A DNA stretch of 64,000 nt. Source: Haloechinothrix halophila YIM 93223 (GTDB lineage: Bacteria > Actinomycetota > Actinomycetes > Mycobacteriales > Pseudonocardiaceae). Location: assembly GCF_000504245.1 (NCBI RefSeq), contig NZ_KI632509.1, positions 1,797,723 to 1,861,722 of the forward strand. Reading direction: 5' to 3'. Positions within the stretch are counted from its first letter, which is position 1. Each line of letters begins with the position of its first letter. Shown here one piece after another: positions 52,956 through 61,956 of this stretch. The position numbers and the translations under genes are program-made. Under the pieces are notes generated by a model. It worked only from the letters and a program-made list of their open reading frames with translations, had not been told where the DNA came from and did no database searches.

Positions 52956-54077
52956 GTGAATTCTCGCGGTCTCCGCAGGGGTAAATATTGTGAACATACT
53001 AGTTCTGGTTATTTCGGTTGTTCATGCACGGAGACGAATCGCCGTAGTGTTATCAGCGGTGCGTTGGTGGGATTAGGTGTCCTGCTCGTACCACGTGGTA
53101 TAGCGCGTGCTAGTTCGGCAAGTCCGACCATATACACCACATCTGATTGGAATGCTCGCGCGCCAGAGCGAGCGCCAACCGTCCTCGACGAGCCGGCGGG
53201 CAAGATCGTAGTTCACCACACAGTTACGGAGAATAGTGCGGACTATTCACTTGAACATGCTTTCTCGTTAGCTCGGTCGATCCAGAACTATCATATGGAC
53301 AATAATGGCTGGATCGATTCCGGTCAGCATTTCACCATTAGTCGCGGCGGGTACATGACCGAAGGGCGACACGAGAGTCTGGACGCGCTGCGGAATGGCA
53401 GCAAGTTCGTGGAATCAGCGCACTGTCGCGGTCAGAACCGGATGGCCGTTGGTATTGAGAACGAAGGTACCTACACGTCAGAAGCGCTACGTACTGAACA
53501 TTATTCGGCATTAGTCGAATTGTGTGTTTATCTGAGTGAACAGTACGGAATTGATCCCTACGAGATATACGGTCACCGTGACTTCAATGCGACCACGTGT
53601 CCAGGTGACGAACTGTACGCGATGCTGCCGACGCTGCGCGGCGATGTAGCGGCCACGGTCGGTGGTGACCCCACCGGGGTGAGTTGGCCAATTTCGCGCG
53701 CTGGGGACTCCGGTGAACGCGTACGCAGTGTGCAATACCTGCTCAACGAGCATGGCGACAGCATCATGGTTGATGGAATATTCGGGCCCAACACCGAAGA
53801 TGCCGTGCGAAACTTCCAGTCAGGGGTGGGTGCGGCAGTGGACGGCATCGTGGGCAATCAAACCTGGAATCAAGCAGTGCGTGACCGGGAACGTGGCAGT
53901 AGCGGTCAGGCCGTACGGGCGGTGCAAAGTCAGCTTTCGAGTCGCGGGTATCAGATCGCCGTCGACGGTTTGTTTGGTCCGAACACCGAGTCCGCGGTGA
54001 CTGAATTTCAGTCCAATAATCGCATTCGCGCAAACGGTGTAGTGGATGCGCGTACGTGGAGTGTGCTCGTCCAGTGA
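52956..54077 (+). CDS. secreted N-acetylmuramoyl-L-alanine amidase (PGRP-like) with two peptidoglycan-binding domains
   Basis: From GTG 52956 (preceded by GAGGGGG) the protein has about 373 residues. TNRRSVISGALVGLGVLLV is a Tat-type signal (twin Arg) ending in ARASSA. The amidase_2/PGRP domain (about 50-215) shows KIVVHHTVT (zinc His), HFTISRGGYMTEGR, AVGIENEG and GHRDFNATTCPGDEL with the zinc His and Cys residues. Two PG_binding_1 repeats follow, each with DGIFGPNTE.AV..FQ and a closing TWN/TWS. It cleaves the bond between muramic acid and the stem peptide outside the membrane, in wall turnover. Next to it is another secreted wall enzyme. Self-defence against the nearby peptide is possible but not shown. 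Confidence 0.92.
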   Translation: MNSRGLRRGKYCEHTSSGYFGCSCTETNRRSVISGALVGLGVLLVPRGIARASSASPTIYTTSDWNARAPERAPTVLDEPAGKIVVHHTVTENSADYSLEHAFSLARSIQNYHMDNNGWIDSGQHFTISRGGYMTEGRHESLDALRNGSKFVESAHCRGQNRMAVGIENEGTYTSEALRTEHYSALVELCVYLSEQYGIDPYEIYGHRDFNATTCPGDELYAMLPTLRGDVAATVGGDPTGVSWPISRAGDSGERVRSVQYLLNEHGDSIMVDGIFGPNTEDAVRNFQSGVGAAVDGIVGNQTWNQAVRDRERGSSGQAVRAVQSQLSSRGYQIAVDGLFGPNTESAVTEFQSNNRIRANGVVDARTWSVLVQ

Positions 54078-54173
54078 GCGAGATCTGGCGTCGCTGAAAG
54101 CGCAGAATCGTCGTTGGTTAGCTGGACGCCACCTGGGATGTGTGTAGGTACAACGGAAGTTGATAAAGGAGGA

Positions 54174-54920
54174 ATGTTGAGCGTACGCAGGAGATTGTTA
54201 CGATTGCTTCCTGGTGCTCTAGTTCTTGGTCTGGTGATGGCCGGGATGACGGCCATTAGCCCCACGCATGAGGCAGCCGCGGATAGTTGTTATACGTGGA
54301 ATCGGACTCTTTCAAAAGGTGACTCCGGATCTGACGTAACTGTCCTCCAGGTTCGCGTGTCCGGCTGGGCAGGTTATGGTGATCCTATTGCTGTCGACGG
54401 GATATTCGGCTCGGAGACCGAGGCTGCGGTCAAGCGGTTCCAAAACGGGTACGGCCTCACGGTGGACGGAATCGCTGGTCCGGAGACTTATGATCAAATC
54501 TATGCGCTTCAAGATTCAGACTGTACACCGGCGCATTTTTCTTGGTCTGAATTCGACTCGCCGGACTGCAATTGTTTTTCCGGAGGTAACACCAGTACTG
54601 AACAGGTGAAGGAAAACGTACTGTTGACAATGTGGAAGCTAGAAGCGAAGCGACACAAACTGGGTGATAAACCCCTATATGTCAGCTCTGGCTTTCGCAG
54701 CGTTGCATACAACGATTCTGTCGGCGGTGCGCCGAACAGTAAGCACACCTATGGTCTCGCCGCTGATCTCACCGGATCGCCGGGGTTGTGTACGCTCGCT
54801 CGTGCGGGTAGATATGCTGGATTCAACGGCATAATCGGCCCTGGTGCCCCGAACCATGATGACCACGTGCATTTGGACACGAGGTCTAGTCGGTACTGGA
54901 ACGCGCCCAGCTGTTTCTGA
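54174..54920 (+). CDS. secreted M15-family D-Ala-D-Ala carboxypeptidase-like protein with peptidoglycan-binding domain
   Basis: About 248 residues from ATG 54174; AAAGGAGGA abuts the ATG, so the TTG one codon later is also possible. A Sec signal peptide (RRRLLRLLPGALVLGLVMAGM, cleavage after EAAA) is followed by one PG_binding_1 repeat (DGIFGSETEAAVKRFQ). A peptidase M15A-like domain carries YVSSGFRS, SKHTYGLAADL (zinc His and Asp) and HDDHVHLD (zinc His). It would trim stem peptides of peptidoglycan. It is transcribed in the same direction as the amidase, with a gap of about 97 bases. A hairpin terminator follows. Confidence 0.88.
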   Translation: MLSVRRRLLRLLPGALVLGLVMAGMTAISPTHEAAADSCYTWNRTLSKGDSGSDVTVLQVRVSGWAGYGDPIAVDGIFGSETEAAVKRFQNGYGLTVDGIAGPETYDQIYALQDSDCTPAHFSWSEFDSPDCNCFSGGNTSTEQVKENVLLTMWKLEAKRHKLGDKPLYVSSGFRSVAYNDSVGGAPNSKHTYGLAADLTGSPGLCTLARAGRYAGFNGIIGPGAPNHDDHVHLDTRSSRYWNAPSCF

Positions 54921-54999
54921 GTCGTCACTGTTTGACATGTTTTGAGGTCGTCTGAGGATCTGTCCTGCACAGATCGATCGTCGACGGTATGACGGCACA

Positions 55000-55061
55000 G
55001 TGAAGCTCCTGGTTCTGGTGTTGGTGCTCCTGGTCGACACCGCTCAGACCAGGAGCTTCAC
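55000..55061 (+). terminator. terminator hairpin after the M15 peptidase gene
   Basis: A perfect 14-bp inverted repeat pairs 55000-55013 (gtgaagctcctggt) with 55048-55061, with a 34-base interior that repeats related sequence, followed by tctttgttg. The GC content is moderate, and the T-rich tail supports intrinsic termination. Confidence 0.65.
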
Positions 55062-55232
55062 TCTTTGTTGATCACTATGCCTTTGCCCACTACCCGCCAA
55101 CCGCGTCACCTCACGTGAAAATAACCGAACATGTAGGTTCATGAAGGCGGCCTGGTTTTCTCCTGGCAACTGTACTAAAGCCGGTACTTAAACTGTTTGG
55201 ACACAAAAGACAGATCTGTATTGGAGCTTTAC

Positions 55233-55766
55233 ATGTTGGTTATGAGTAACGTGCATCAACGTGTCTATGACTCGGATAGCGCTCAGCTGAATGATGTCAT
55301 TGACCAACTCGCCGATCCGGAAAAATCAGTGTGGCCACCGCGCTGGCCTCAGTTGATTCTTGAGGAGGGGTTGACCATTGGCTCCAAAGGCGGCCATGGG
55401 CGCATTCTGTATTCTGTCTCACGCTACCATCCCGGCCGCTTCGTCGAGTTCCGGTTTGACCCCAGTATGGGGCTGCGAGGTAGACATTCGTTTGAGGTTA
55501 TTGACGATGATGATCCGAACACAACGTTGTTTCGACATTCCATTGTCGCAGTTCTTGATGGGCCAGCGAGGTGGCGATGGCCGCTGATGATCCGTTGGAC
55601 TCACGATGCGTTGATTGAAGATTTATTTGATCAAGTTGGATATTCTATCGGTCAACCCCCTCAAAGGCCTGCTCGCTGGCCGGTGTGGGTTCATGTCGTT
55701 CGATGGCTACGCGGTCACGGTCGTGCGGTCCGCGCCGCCGCAGGAGGAGAACGGCCAACCGGATGA
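55233..55766 (+). CDS. SRPBCC-like (polyketide cyclase/START-fold) protein
   Basis: From ATG 55233 (GGAG about 10 bases upstream; ATG 55242 also possible) the protein has about 177 residues. The sequence suggests a helix-grip fold: SNVHQRVYDSDSAQLNDVIDQL, WPQLILEEGLTIGSKGGHGRILYSVSRYHPGRFVEFRFDP, HSFEVIDDDDPNTTLFRHSIVAVLDGPARWRWPLMIRWTHDALIEDLFDQ. Such proteins bind hydrophobic small molecules; no substrate is evident. It stands alone between a terminator and the IclR operon. Local codon use is more AT-rich than in the clusters to either side, which may mean separate acquisition. Confidence 0.7.
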   Translation: MLVMSNVHQRVYDSDSAQLNDVIDQLADPEKSVWPPRWPQLILEEGLTIGSKGGHGRILYSVSRYHPGRFVEFRFDPSMGLRGRHSFEVIDDDDPNTTLFRHSIVAVLDGPARWRWPLMIRWTHDALIEDLFDQVGYSIGQPPQRPARWPVWVHVVRWLRGHGRAVRAAAGGERPTG

Positions 55767-55924
55767 TCATGTCGTTCGCCTGCCGCAAATCTTGCCCTCG
55801 CTGTGCTGCTGGAGTTGTCGGTCGGTCAGCGACTGCGCGCAGATGACGCGGTGACCGTCGCCTGTCACCGTAGAATTACGGGCGGTAACGAAAGATGCAT
55901 CGCCACAGCGCCGTCTGCTAAATC

Positions 55925-55941
55925 GTTGCATTTTCTGCAAC
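55925..55941. promoter_or_regulatory. palindromic site upstream of the IclR regulator gene
   Basis: GTTGCA-TTTTC-TGCAAC is a perfect 6-bp inverted repeat with a 5-base spacer, about 45 bases before the IclR start codon. IclR-family regulators commonly bind short palindromes overlapping their own promoter, so this is the likely autoregulatory/operon operator. Confidence 0.55.
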
Positions 55942-55984
55942 ACGCTATTGTGGCCGATACACCGGGGTCTACAGCATCATCCGC

Positions 55985-56764
55985 ATGGGTGGCACCGAAC
56001 ACACTGCGGCGGCGAAACTGGTCGCTCTCCTGGATGCCTTGTCTGGGTCGGATTCGCCGTCTCGGGAGGGGTTGACGGTCGCCGAACTGGCGCGGTCGAT
56101 GCATCGGGACAAGTCGATCGTGTCCCGGCAGCTCAGGCCGCTTGTCGAACTCGGTCTGGTGGAACGCTCCGAGGATGGCAAGCACAGTTTGGGATGGCGC
56201 TTGTTCGCGATAGCGGCGAAGGCGGGGGACCAGCGGTTGCTGCTGTTGGCTCCGCCGGTGATGCGTCGGCTCACCCAACTGGTGCGGGAGCGGTGCCATT
56301 TGAGCATTCGACGTGGCACAGATGTGTTCACGATCTTGTCCGAGAGCCCCCAGCGTCCAGTCGAGGCGATTGGTTGGATCGGCCGGACATCGCCCGTGAA
56401 CTGCACGTCGTCCGGCAGGGCACTGTTGTTCGATCACACCGACGAGGAGATCCGGGAGTTGTATGCCGAACGGTTCATTCCGGGGCCGGGCCCTCATGCG
56501 GCGACGAACGTGGACGATCTCCTCACCCGGCTCAAGGAGGCGCGGAGGCGCGGTTTCGCGCTGGTAGACGGGGAGTTCGACGCCGACCTCAGTGCAGTCG
56601 GTGCGCCGGTCCGCGATGTTCGGGGCAACATCGTCGCCGCGCTGAATATCTCCGCCCCTGCCTACCGCCTGCGAGACCGCATCACGGCCGCTGGCCAGAA
56701 CATCGCGCAGGCAGCCGCACATCTCAGTCGTTCGCTGTCGTCGCCCCCTGCCGCCAAAGAGTGA
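55985..56764 (+). CDS. IclR-family transcriptional regulator
   Basis: The 259-residue protein has the N-terminal winged HTH (about 8-75; LTVAELARSMHRDKSIVSRQLRPLVELGLVERS). Its C-terminal effector-binding domain contains the family segments CTSSGRALLF, RRGFALVDGEFDADLSAVGAPVRD and AALNISAPAYRL. It probably senses the substrate, or an intermediate, of the transporter/hydrolase operon that follows 24 bases downstream, and represses or activates it through the palindrome upstream. No strong ribosome site precedes the ATG. Confidence 0.93.
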   Translation: MGGTEHTAAAKLVALLDALSGSDSPSREGLTVAELARSMHRDKSIVSRQLRPLVELGLVERSEDGKHSLGWRLFAIAAKAGDQRLLLLAPPVMRRLTQLVRERCHLSIRRGTDVFTILSESPQRPVEAIGWIGRTSPVNCTSSGRALLFDHTDEEIRELYAERFIPGPGPHAATNVDDLLTRLKEARRRGFALVDGEFDADLSAVGAPVRDVRGNIVAALNISAPAYRLRDRITAAGQNIAQAAAHLSRSLSSPPAAKE

Positions 56765-56788
56765 TTCACCAATGAAGGAGCACAACGT

Positions 56789-57697
56789 ATGCCCAGGTTT
56801 TCCCTTCCGTTCTTCAGCGACGGCCATCGGCTCGATGCTGATTTGCATCTGCCGGACGACGACGGCGAGCACGCGCCTTACCCGATCGTCGTCGCCGCGA
56901 GCGGTTACCAGGGTTTGAAGGTCATCCACCCGGAACGCTTCGCACGTGCGCTTACACCGCGTGGTTATGCCGTCCTCGCGTTCGACTACCGCGGCTTCGG
57001 GCTAAGCGAGGGCGAGCGTGGCAGGTTGGTCCCGCAGGAGTGGGTTCTCGACGTGCGCGCGGCCGTTGACCGCGTCTCGTACCATCCTCGCTTGGACGGG
57101 GAACGGGTAGCGTTGCTCGGCTGGGGCCTCGGCGGCGGTGTTGTGGTTACCGAGGCTGCCGATGATCCGCGTGTGAAGGTACTCGCCTGTTGCAACGGAA
57201 TCGCGGATGGTTATCGGTCCACCCGGAAGATGCACGACGACCAGACGTGGCGCAGCCTGCTGCGAAGGGTTGAAGCGGACCGCGAACGACGCACCACGCT
57301 TGGCCGTTCGGAGATCACCTCACCCTGGGACATCGTGCGTCTCGACCTTGATGATCGCACCGACGGCTACGTGGACGAAGAGTTGTACAAGGCACCCGGC
57401 TTCGGTGCCGGGGTAAACCTTGAGTCCGCTGACTATTTGTTGCGCTTCCAGCCCAAGGAGCATGCCGCCAAGCTGACGGATCAGCCGCTGCTGATCGTGC
57501 ATGGCGAAAACAACCAACTGCACAAGGTGGAGGAGGCCCACACGCTTCACGACGTCGCGGCTGGGCCCAAGCGGCTCGAGATCCTTGAGGGGAAGGGCCA
57601 CACGGAGTGGATGTTCGATGAGGATCCGACCTTCAAGCACATGATGGAAACCATCGACGAGTTCTTCAGTGTCGCCTTCAGTTCCGGCAAAGCTTGA
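56789..57697 (+). CDS. alpha/beta-hydrolase-fold protein lacking the nucleophilic serine
   Basis: The 302-residue protein has the fold's early strands (YPIVVAASGYQGLK, YAVLAFDYRGFGLSEGERG), a VHGENNQLH acid-loop region and GKGHTEW with the usual His. The nucleophile elbow, GxSxG in active members, reads GWGLGGG with Gly113 where Ser is expected. Either it is not a hydrolase of the usual type (a non-catalytic or lyase-like member) or another residue has taken over. Ribosome site GAAGGAG is well placed. It is the first gene after IclR and precedes the OpuC-type transporter, so it probably belongs to the same operon. Confidence 0.8.
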   Translation: MPRFSLPFFSDGHRLDADLHLPDDDGEHAPYPIVVAASGYQGLKVIHPERFARALTPRGYAVLAFDYRGFGLSEGERGRLVPQEWVLDVRAAVDRVSYHPRLDGERVALLGWGLGGGVVVTEAADDPRVKVLACCNGIADGYRSTRKMHDDQTWRSLLRRVEADRERRTTLGRSEITSPWDIVRLDLDDRTDGYVDEELYKAPGFGAGVNLESADYLLRFQPKEHAAKLTDQPLLIVHGENNQLHKVEEAHTLHDVAAGPKRLEILEGKGHTEWMFDEDPTFKHMMETIDEFFSVAFSSGKA

Positions 57698-57719
57698 TGA
57701 CCCCCGACTGGAGAACCTC

Positions 57720-58367
57720 ATGAGCTTTCTCGATTACGTCGTTGAGAACTCGGAACGGATCCTGTTCCTGCTGCTTCAGCACGTGCAGGTTGTCCTGCTG
57801 GCGGTCGCTATCGCGACTGTCATCAGCGTTGCCGTCGCCATCGGAACAGAAGCTTCCCAGAGATTCCGCTCGGCGACGCTCTCGGTAACCGCCACGATCC
57901 TTACGATCCCATCGTTCGCGCTCTTCGGTCTGATGATCCCGATCTTCGGGCTCGGTGTCATGCCGACCGTCCTGGCGCTCACCATGTATGCCATTTTTCC
58001 CATCCTCCGTAATACCGTCACGGGACTCGAGACCGTGGACGCAAACGTCGTGGACGCGGCGCGCGGCATGGGGATGGGAGCGGCGGAGAGGCTCAGACGC
58101 GTGAGCCTTCCGCTCGCGTGGCCGGTGATCCTCAACGGGATCCGGGTGGCCACGATCATGGTCGTCGCGATCGCCGCGATCGGAGCCGCGGTTCGTGGTC
58201 CTGGGCTCGGCGAGCTCATCTTCCGAGGACTGTCACGGATGGGCGGCGCCAATGCGCTCAACGAGGCACTGAGCGGAGTGGTCGCGATCGTGATCGTCGC
58301 CGCTGTCCTCGACCTGGTCTTTCTGATCACCGGCAAACTCACCACTCCGCGAGGCCTTCATGCCTGA
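57720..58367 (+). CDS. osmoprotectant/quaternary-amine ABC transporter permease (OpuCB-like)
   Basis: The 215-residue permease has about five membrane helices and the binding-protein-dependent (EAA-loop) motif VDAARGMGMGAAERLRRVSLPLAWPVILNGIR, characteristic of ProW/OpuCB-type subunits. With the ATPase, a second permease and a lipoprotein downstream, it makes an importer of the glycine betaine/choline/carnitine type. ATG 57720 follows GGAGAACCTC; the earlier in-frame start overlaps the hydrolase end. An 8-base overlap couples it to the ATPase gene. Confidence 0.92.
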   Translation: MSFLDYVVENSERILFLLLQHVQVVLLAVAIATVISVAVAIGTEASQRFRSATLSVTATILTIPSFALFGLMIPIFGLGVMPTVLALTMYAIFPILRNTVTGLETVDANVVDAARGMGMGAAERLRRVSLPLAWPVILNGIRVATIMVVAIAAIGAAVRGPGLGELIFRGLSRMGGANALNEALSGVVAIVIVAAVLDLVFLITGKLTTPRGLHA

Positions 58368-59358
58368 CATCACCAACGACCCACGAGACCGGAGCGAGGC
58401 CATGATTTGGCTGCAGGAGGTCACCAAACGCTACCCAGGGGCAGCCGCGGACGCGGTCGCCCCACTCACCATGGAGATCAAGCGTGGCGAGTTCGTGGTC
58501 CTCGTCGGCCCTTCTGGGTGCGGCAAGACCACGACGCTGCGAATGATCAACCGTCTGGTGGAGCCATCGTCCGGCGAGATCTGGATCGACGGCAAGAATG
58601 TCACCCATACGGACCCGAATGAGCTGCGTCGCCGCATCGGTTATGTGATCCAGCAGGTGGGGCTCATCCCGCACATGTCGATCGGACAGAACATCGGTCT
58701 TGTGCCCCAGATGTTGGGCTGGGAGAAGCCGAAGATCGCCGCCAGAGTCGATGAGCTGCTCGAGCTTGTCGGTCTTGATCCTGCTTCGTATCGCTCCCGA
58801 TATCCGAAACAACTGTCCGGCGGCCAGCAGCAACGAGTGGGCGTCGCCCGTGCGCTGGCGGCGGACCCGCCGATCATGCTGATGGACGAGCCGTTCGGTG
58901 CCATCGACCCGATCACCAGGGAGCGTCTCCAGGATGAATTCCTCGAGCTGCAACGACGGATCCGGAAGACGATCGTCTTCGTCACCCACGACATGGACGA
59001 AGCACTTCGTCTTGGCGATCGAATCGCGATCTTCGCGGAAGGATCTCGCCTTGCGCAGTTCGCGAGTCCACTCGAGATCCTCACCGACCCCGCGGACGAC
59101 TTCGTGCGTTCGTTCATCGGTGAGGGCGCTGCCCTTCGCAGGCTCTCCCTCCTCAAGGTCGGTGACCTGACCGCCCCGGACAACGGCTACCACGGCGAGG
59201 CCGCGAGCCTCGCCGTCACGCCGGACGAGACCATCGCCGCTGTACTGGAGAAGATGCTGCTACACGGCGCCGACCGAGTACGCGTCAGTAGTGGTGGCGA
59301 GATGACCGTCCAGGACATGCTCCTCGCCTCGTGCCGGCTGGACGGGGGTGCGGCGTGA
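58360..59358 (+). CDS. osmoprotectant ABC transporter ATPase (OpuCA-like)
   Basis: The 332-residue ATPase has Walker A VGPSGCGKTTTLRMINRL, the signature LSGGQQQRVGVARALAADP, Walker B IMLMDEPFGAIDPITR and the switch His in VFVTHDMDEAL. MINRLxEPSxGxI and GYVIQQVGLIPHMSI are typical of OpuCA/glycine-betaine ATPases. The C-terminal region after about residue 245 is a short CBS-like or regulatory extension. It energises import by the two permeases. GTGA overlap with the second permease. Confidence 0.94.
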   Translation: MPDITNDPRDRSEAMIWLQEVTKRYPGAAADAVAPLTMEIKRGEFVVLVGPSGCGKTTTLRMINRLVEPSSGEIWIDGKNVTHTDPNELRRRIGYVIQQVGLIPHMSIGQNIGLVPQMLGWEKPKIAARVDELLELVGLDPASYRSRYPKQLSGGQQQRVGVARALAADPPIMLMDEPFGAIDPITRERLQDEFLELQRRIRKTIVFVTHDMDEALRLGDRIAIFAEGSRLAQFASPLEILTDPADDFVRSFIGEGAALRRLSLLKVGDLTAPDNGYHGEAASLAVTPDETIAAVLEKMLLHGADRVRVSSGGEMTVQDMLLASCRLDGGAA

Positions 59359-60116
59359 GCCAGACGGTAACCGATCGGGTCGCGCTCGATGATGAGTCGC
59401 CGATAAAAGCGACGTGGGTGCTACCGGTCGTCGCCGGAGCGCTGGTCCTCGGGACGCTGGCGTTCATCCGGACCGCGGACCTCGACTCCATTGAGGCCAG
59501 AGCACTCACGACGGACATCCTGCTGACACGACTGTGGGAGCACGTGCTCCTCGTCGCGGTGTCGACGGTCGCGGTGATCGCCATCGGTGTCCCGGTGGGG
59601 ATCCTGCTCAGCCGTTCCAGGGCGCGGTTCATTCAACCGCCCGTGCTGGCGCTGGCGAACGCTGGTCAAGCGATTCCGTCGATCGGCATCTTGGTCCTGT
59701 TGGCCTTGATCTATGGGGTCGGCTTCGACATGGCAGTGATTTCACTCATCCTGTACGCCCTGCTGCCGATTCTGCGCAACACCATCGTCGGCCTCAAGCA
59801 GGTCGATCCATTCGTGATCGATGTCGCGAGGGGGATGGGGATGAACCCGCGTCGCATTCTGCTCACGGTGGAACTGCCGCTCGCTGTGCCTGTCATGCTT
59901 GCCGGGATCAGAGTGTCGTTGATCTTGAACGTCGGCGTCGCCACGCTGGCGACGTACACGAATGCGGGCGGTCTCGGAGATCTCATTGAGAGAGGGATCG
60001 TCTTCTACCGGATGCCGATATTGCTGACCGGGTGCCTCCTCACCATCGCGCTGGCGCTTGTCGTGGACTGGCTAGCCGGAATCACCGAGCGGGGTCTTCG
60101 CCCCAAGGGGCTATGA
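59355..60116 (+). CDS. osmoprotectant ABC transporter permease (OpuCD-like)
   Basis: The 253-residue second permease (from the GTG in the GTGA overlap) has six hydrophobic segments and the EAA-type loop VIDVARGMGMNPRRILLTVELPLAVPVMLAGIR. The preceding LANAGQAIPSIGILVLLALIYGVGF matches OpuCB/OpuCD proteins (LLxxTQTIPSLAxL). It pairs with the other permease in the membrane to form the pore for the substrate. Confidence 0.92.
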   Translation: MSQTVTDRVALDDESPIKATWVLPVVAGALVLGTLAFIRTADLDSIEARALTTDILLTRLWEHVLLVAVSTVAVIAIGVPVGILLSRSRARFIQPPVLALANAGQAIPSIGILVLLALIYGVGFDMAVISLILYALLPILRNTIVGLKQVDPFVIDVARGMGMNPRRILLTVELPLAVPVMLAGIRVSLILNVGVATLATYTNAGGLGDLIERGIVFYRMPILLTGCLLTIALALVVDWLAGITERGLRPKGL

Positions 60117-60144
60117 ACTACATCAACAATCGAAAGGCAATTTC

Positions 60145-61113
60145 ATGCGCAAAAGCAGCGAGCTCGTCTCCATCGTAACCGCAGGGGCGCTATTGCTGAC
60201 CGGCTGTGGGCTCGGAGACTCACCACCAAGCAACGTATCGGCAGGCTCGCTGGCGGAGTCAGGTAATCTCGCTGGTGTCGAGGTGACGGTGGGTGGCAAG
60301 GAGTTCACCGAGCAGCTGATCCTGTGCGAAATCACAGCGCAGGCGTTGGAGTCCGCCGGGGCGGAGGTCCAGCGAACGTGTGGCATGTCGGGCACCAGCA
60401 CCGTGAGGTCCGCGCTGGTAAGTGGGGACATCGACATGTATTGGGAGTACACCGGAACGGGCTGGATCACTCACCTCGGCAAGACGAAGCCGATCGCCGA
60501 TCCGCAAGAGCTGTACCAGGCTGTCGCCGACAAGGACGAGCAGCAGAACTCGATCTCTTGGCTTGATCCGGCTCCGGCCGACAATACCTATGCCGTCGCG
60601 GCAAGCCGGGAGAAGGCCGAGGAACTCGGCGTCGAGACCCTTTCCGACTACGCAGAGCTCGCCACCAGTGACCCGGCAGCAGCAGGTTTCTGCGGCGCGG
60701 CCGAGTTCTTCGGGCGTGACGACGGCTGGCCGGGGTTACAGGACGCCTATGGGTTCGAACTCAAGGATGCTCATGTTTCCGAGCTTGCGGCCGGCGCCAT
60801 CTACAACTCCATCGACAAGGGAAAGCCGTGCGCTTTCGGTGAGGTGTTCGCCACCGACGGTCGGATCGCTGCCCTGGACCTTGTCGTGTTGACGGACGAC
60901 AAGGACTTTTTCACTGCATACAACCCGGCGGTGGCGATTCGTAAGGACGCGCTGGCCGCCAACCCAGCGATCTCTGACGTGCTCGCACCGCTGGCTGACT
61001 CACTCACCGACGAGACGCTGCAGACCCTCAACGCTGAGGTCGATGTCGACGGCGCCACGCCGGAGAAGACCGCGAAGGATTGGCTGGTCGAGGAGGGCTT
61101 CGTCGGTGAGTGA
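60145..61113 (+). CDS. quaternary-amine-type substrate-binding lipoprotein (OpuCC-like)
   Basis: The 322-residue protein has a lipoprotein signal (IVTAGALLLTGCG; lipid on the Cys). Its OpuAC-type binding domain carries EVTVGGKEFTEQLILCEITAQAL, GDIDMYWEYTGTGWITHL and the conserved aromatic residues that cage trimethylammonium-like groups in this family. It delivers the substrate to the permease pair. The ligand is not proven to be an osmolyte: the operon's enzymes suggest that the compound is broken down. It overlaps the nitrilase gene by 8 bases. Confidence 0.92.
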   Translation: MRKSSELVSIVTAGALLLTGCGLGDSPPSNVSAGSLAESGNLAGVEVTVGGKEFTEQLILCEITAQALESAGAEVQRTCGMSGTSTVRSALVSGDIDMYWEYTGTGWITHLGKTKPIADPQELYQAVADKDEQQNSISWLDPAPADNTYAVAASREKAEELGVETLSDYAELATSDPAAAGFCGAAEFFGRDDGWPGLQDAYGFELKDAHVSELAAGAIYNSIDKGKPCAFGEVFATDGRIAALDLVVLTDDKDFFTAYNPAVAIRKDALAANPAISDVLAPLADSLTDETLQTLNAEVDVDGATPEKTAKDWLVEEGFVGE

Positions 61114-61954
61114 GCGCACTGACCGGACGTCGGAGGACACCAAACTCCGCGTCCGGCTCTTGCAAACCGACCCGAAACTGGGCGATGTGGACGGCAACTT
61201 GGCCCACCTCGACTCGTTGGTTCGCTCCGCGAGTGGATCTGATCTGGTCGTCGCACCTGAACTGGCCACGCATGGATACCACCTGAGTCAGGTGCCAGAT
61301 GCGATGCCGCTCCGGCCGGATGATGAGAGGTTGCTGGCCCTCGGTGAGCATGCTCCGGCCGTGGCGGCGGGTTTCGCGGAGGCCTTCCGCCATCACACGT
61401 TCAACAGTGCCGCTCTGTTGACGGGCGGCGATGCCTGGATTCAACGCAAGATGTACCTGCCCACCTATCGTGGGTGGGAGGAACGGAAGCACTTCCGCCC
61501 TGGCGGGCAGCTGATATGCCGTGACCTGCTTGGCACGCGGCTGGCGATGCTCGTCTGCAACGACGCGTGGCAGCCCGCGATTCCGTGGCTGGCGGCGCAC
61601 AGCGGAGCTGAGGTCCTTGTCGTCCCAGCCAACAGCGCGGAGGCCGAGGTAGGTGTCGCGACGCAGCGTGCATGGGAGATCCTGTTGCTGCACACGGCCG
61701 TCGTGCTCCAGTCCTTTGTGATCTTCGTCAACCGCTCTGGTACTGAGAACCAGCGCGATTTCTGGGGAGGATCGCGCGTGATCGACCCCTCGGGGGAAGT
61801 GATCGGTCAGCTCGGTTCCGAACCCGGCGAACTCGACTGTGTACTCAATCTCAAGGAGCTGCGGTTGCTGCGTCGTCGCTGGCCACTGCTGCAGGAGTCG
61901 CGCGCCGATGTCGTCGCCAGAGAGTCGGGGCGACTTGCGGCAGAGGAGTTCTGA
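61106..61954 (+). CDS. carbon-nitrogen hydrolase (nitrilase superfamily)
   Basis: The 282-residue protein shows the Glu-Lys-Cys triad: Glu52 in VVAPELATHGY, Lys115 in QRKMYLPTY and Cys151 in AMLVCNDAWQP. Family members hydrolyse amides or nitriles. The sequence NDAW..AIPWL is closer to amidase/carbamoylase-like branches than to true nitrilases, but the substrate is not predictable. Its place directly after an importer suggests action on the imported compound. The GTG at 61106 overlaps the binding-protein stop; the extended frame start lies inside that gene. Confidence 0.9.
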   Translation: MSERTDRTSEDTKLRVRLLQTDPKLGDVDGNLAHLDSLVRSASGSDLVVAPELATHGYHLSQVPDAMPLRPDDERLLALGEHAPAVAAGFAEAFRHHTFNSAALLTGGDAWIQRKMYLPTYRGWEERKHFRPGGQLICRDLLGTRLAMLVCNDAWQPAIPWLAAHSGAEVLVVPANSAEAEVGVATQRAWEILLLHTAVVLQSFVIFVNRSGTENQRDFWGGSRVIDPSGEVIGQLGSEPGELDCVLNLKELRLLRRRWPLLQESRADVVARESGRLAAEEF

Positions 61955-61956
61955 GG

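Noticed and set aside
55739-55984. Small genes between the SRPBCC-like protein and IclR
   Set aside because: Frames such as 55803-56075 have no ribosome site or recognisable content and overlap the IclR gene.
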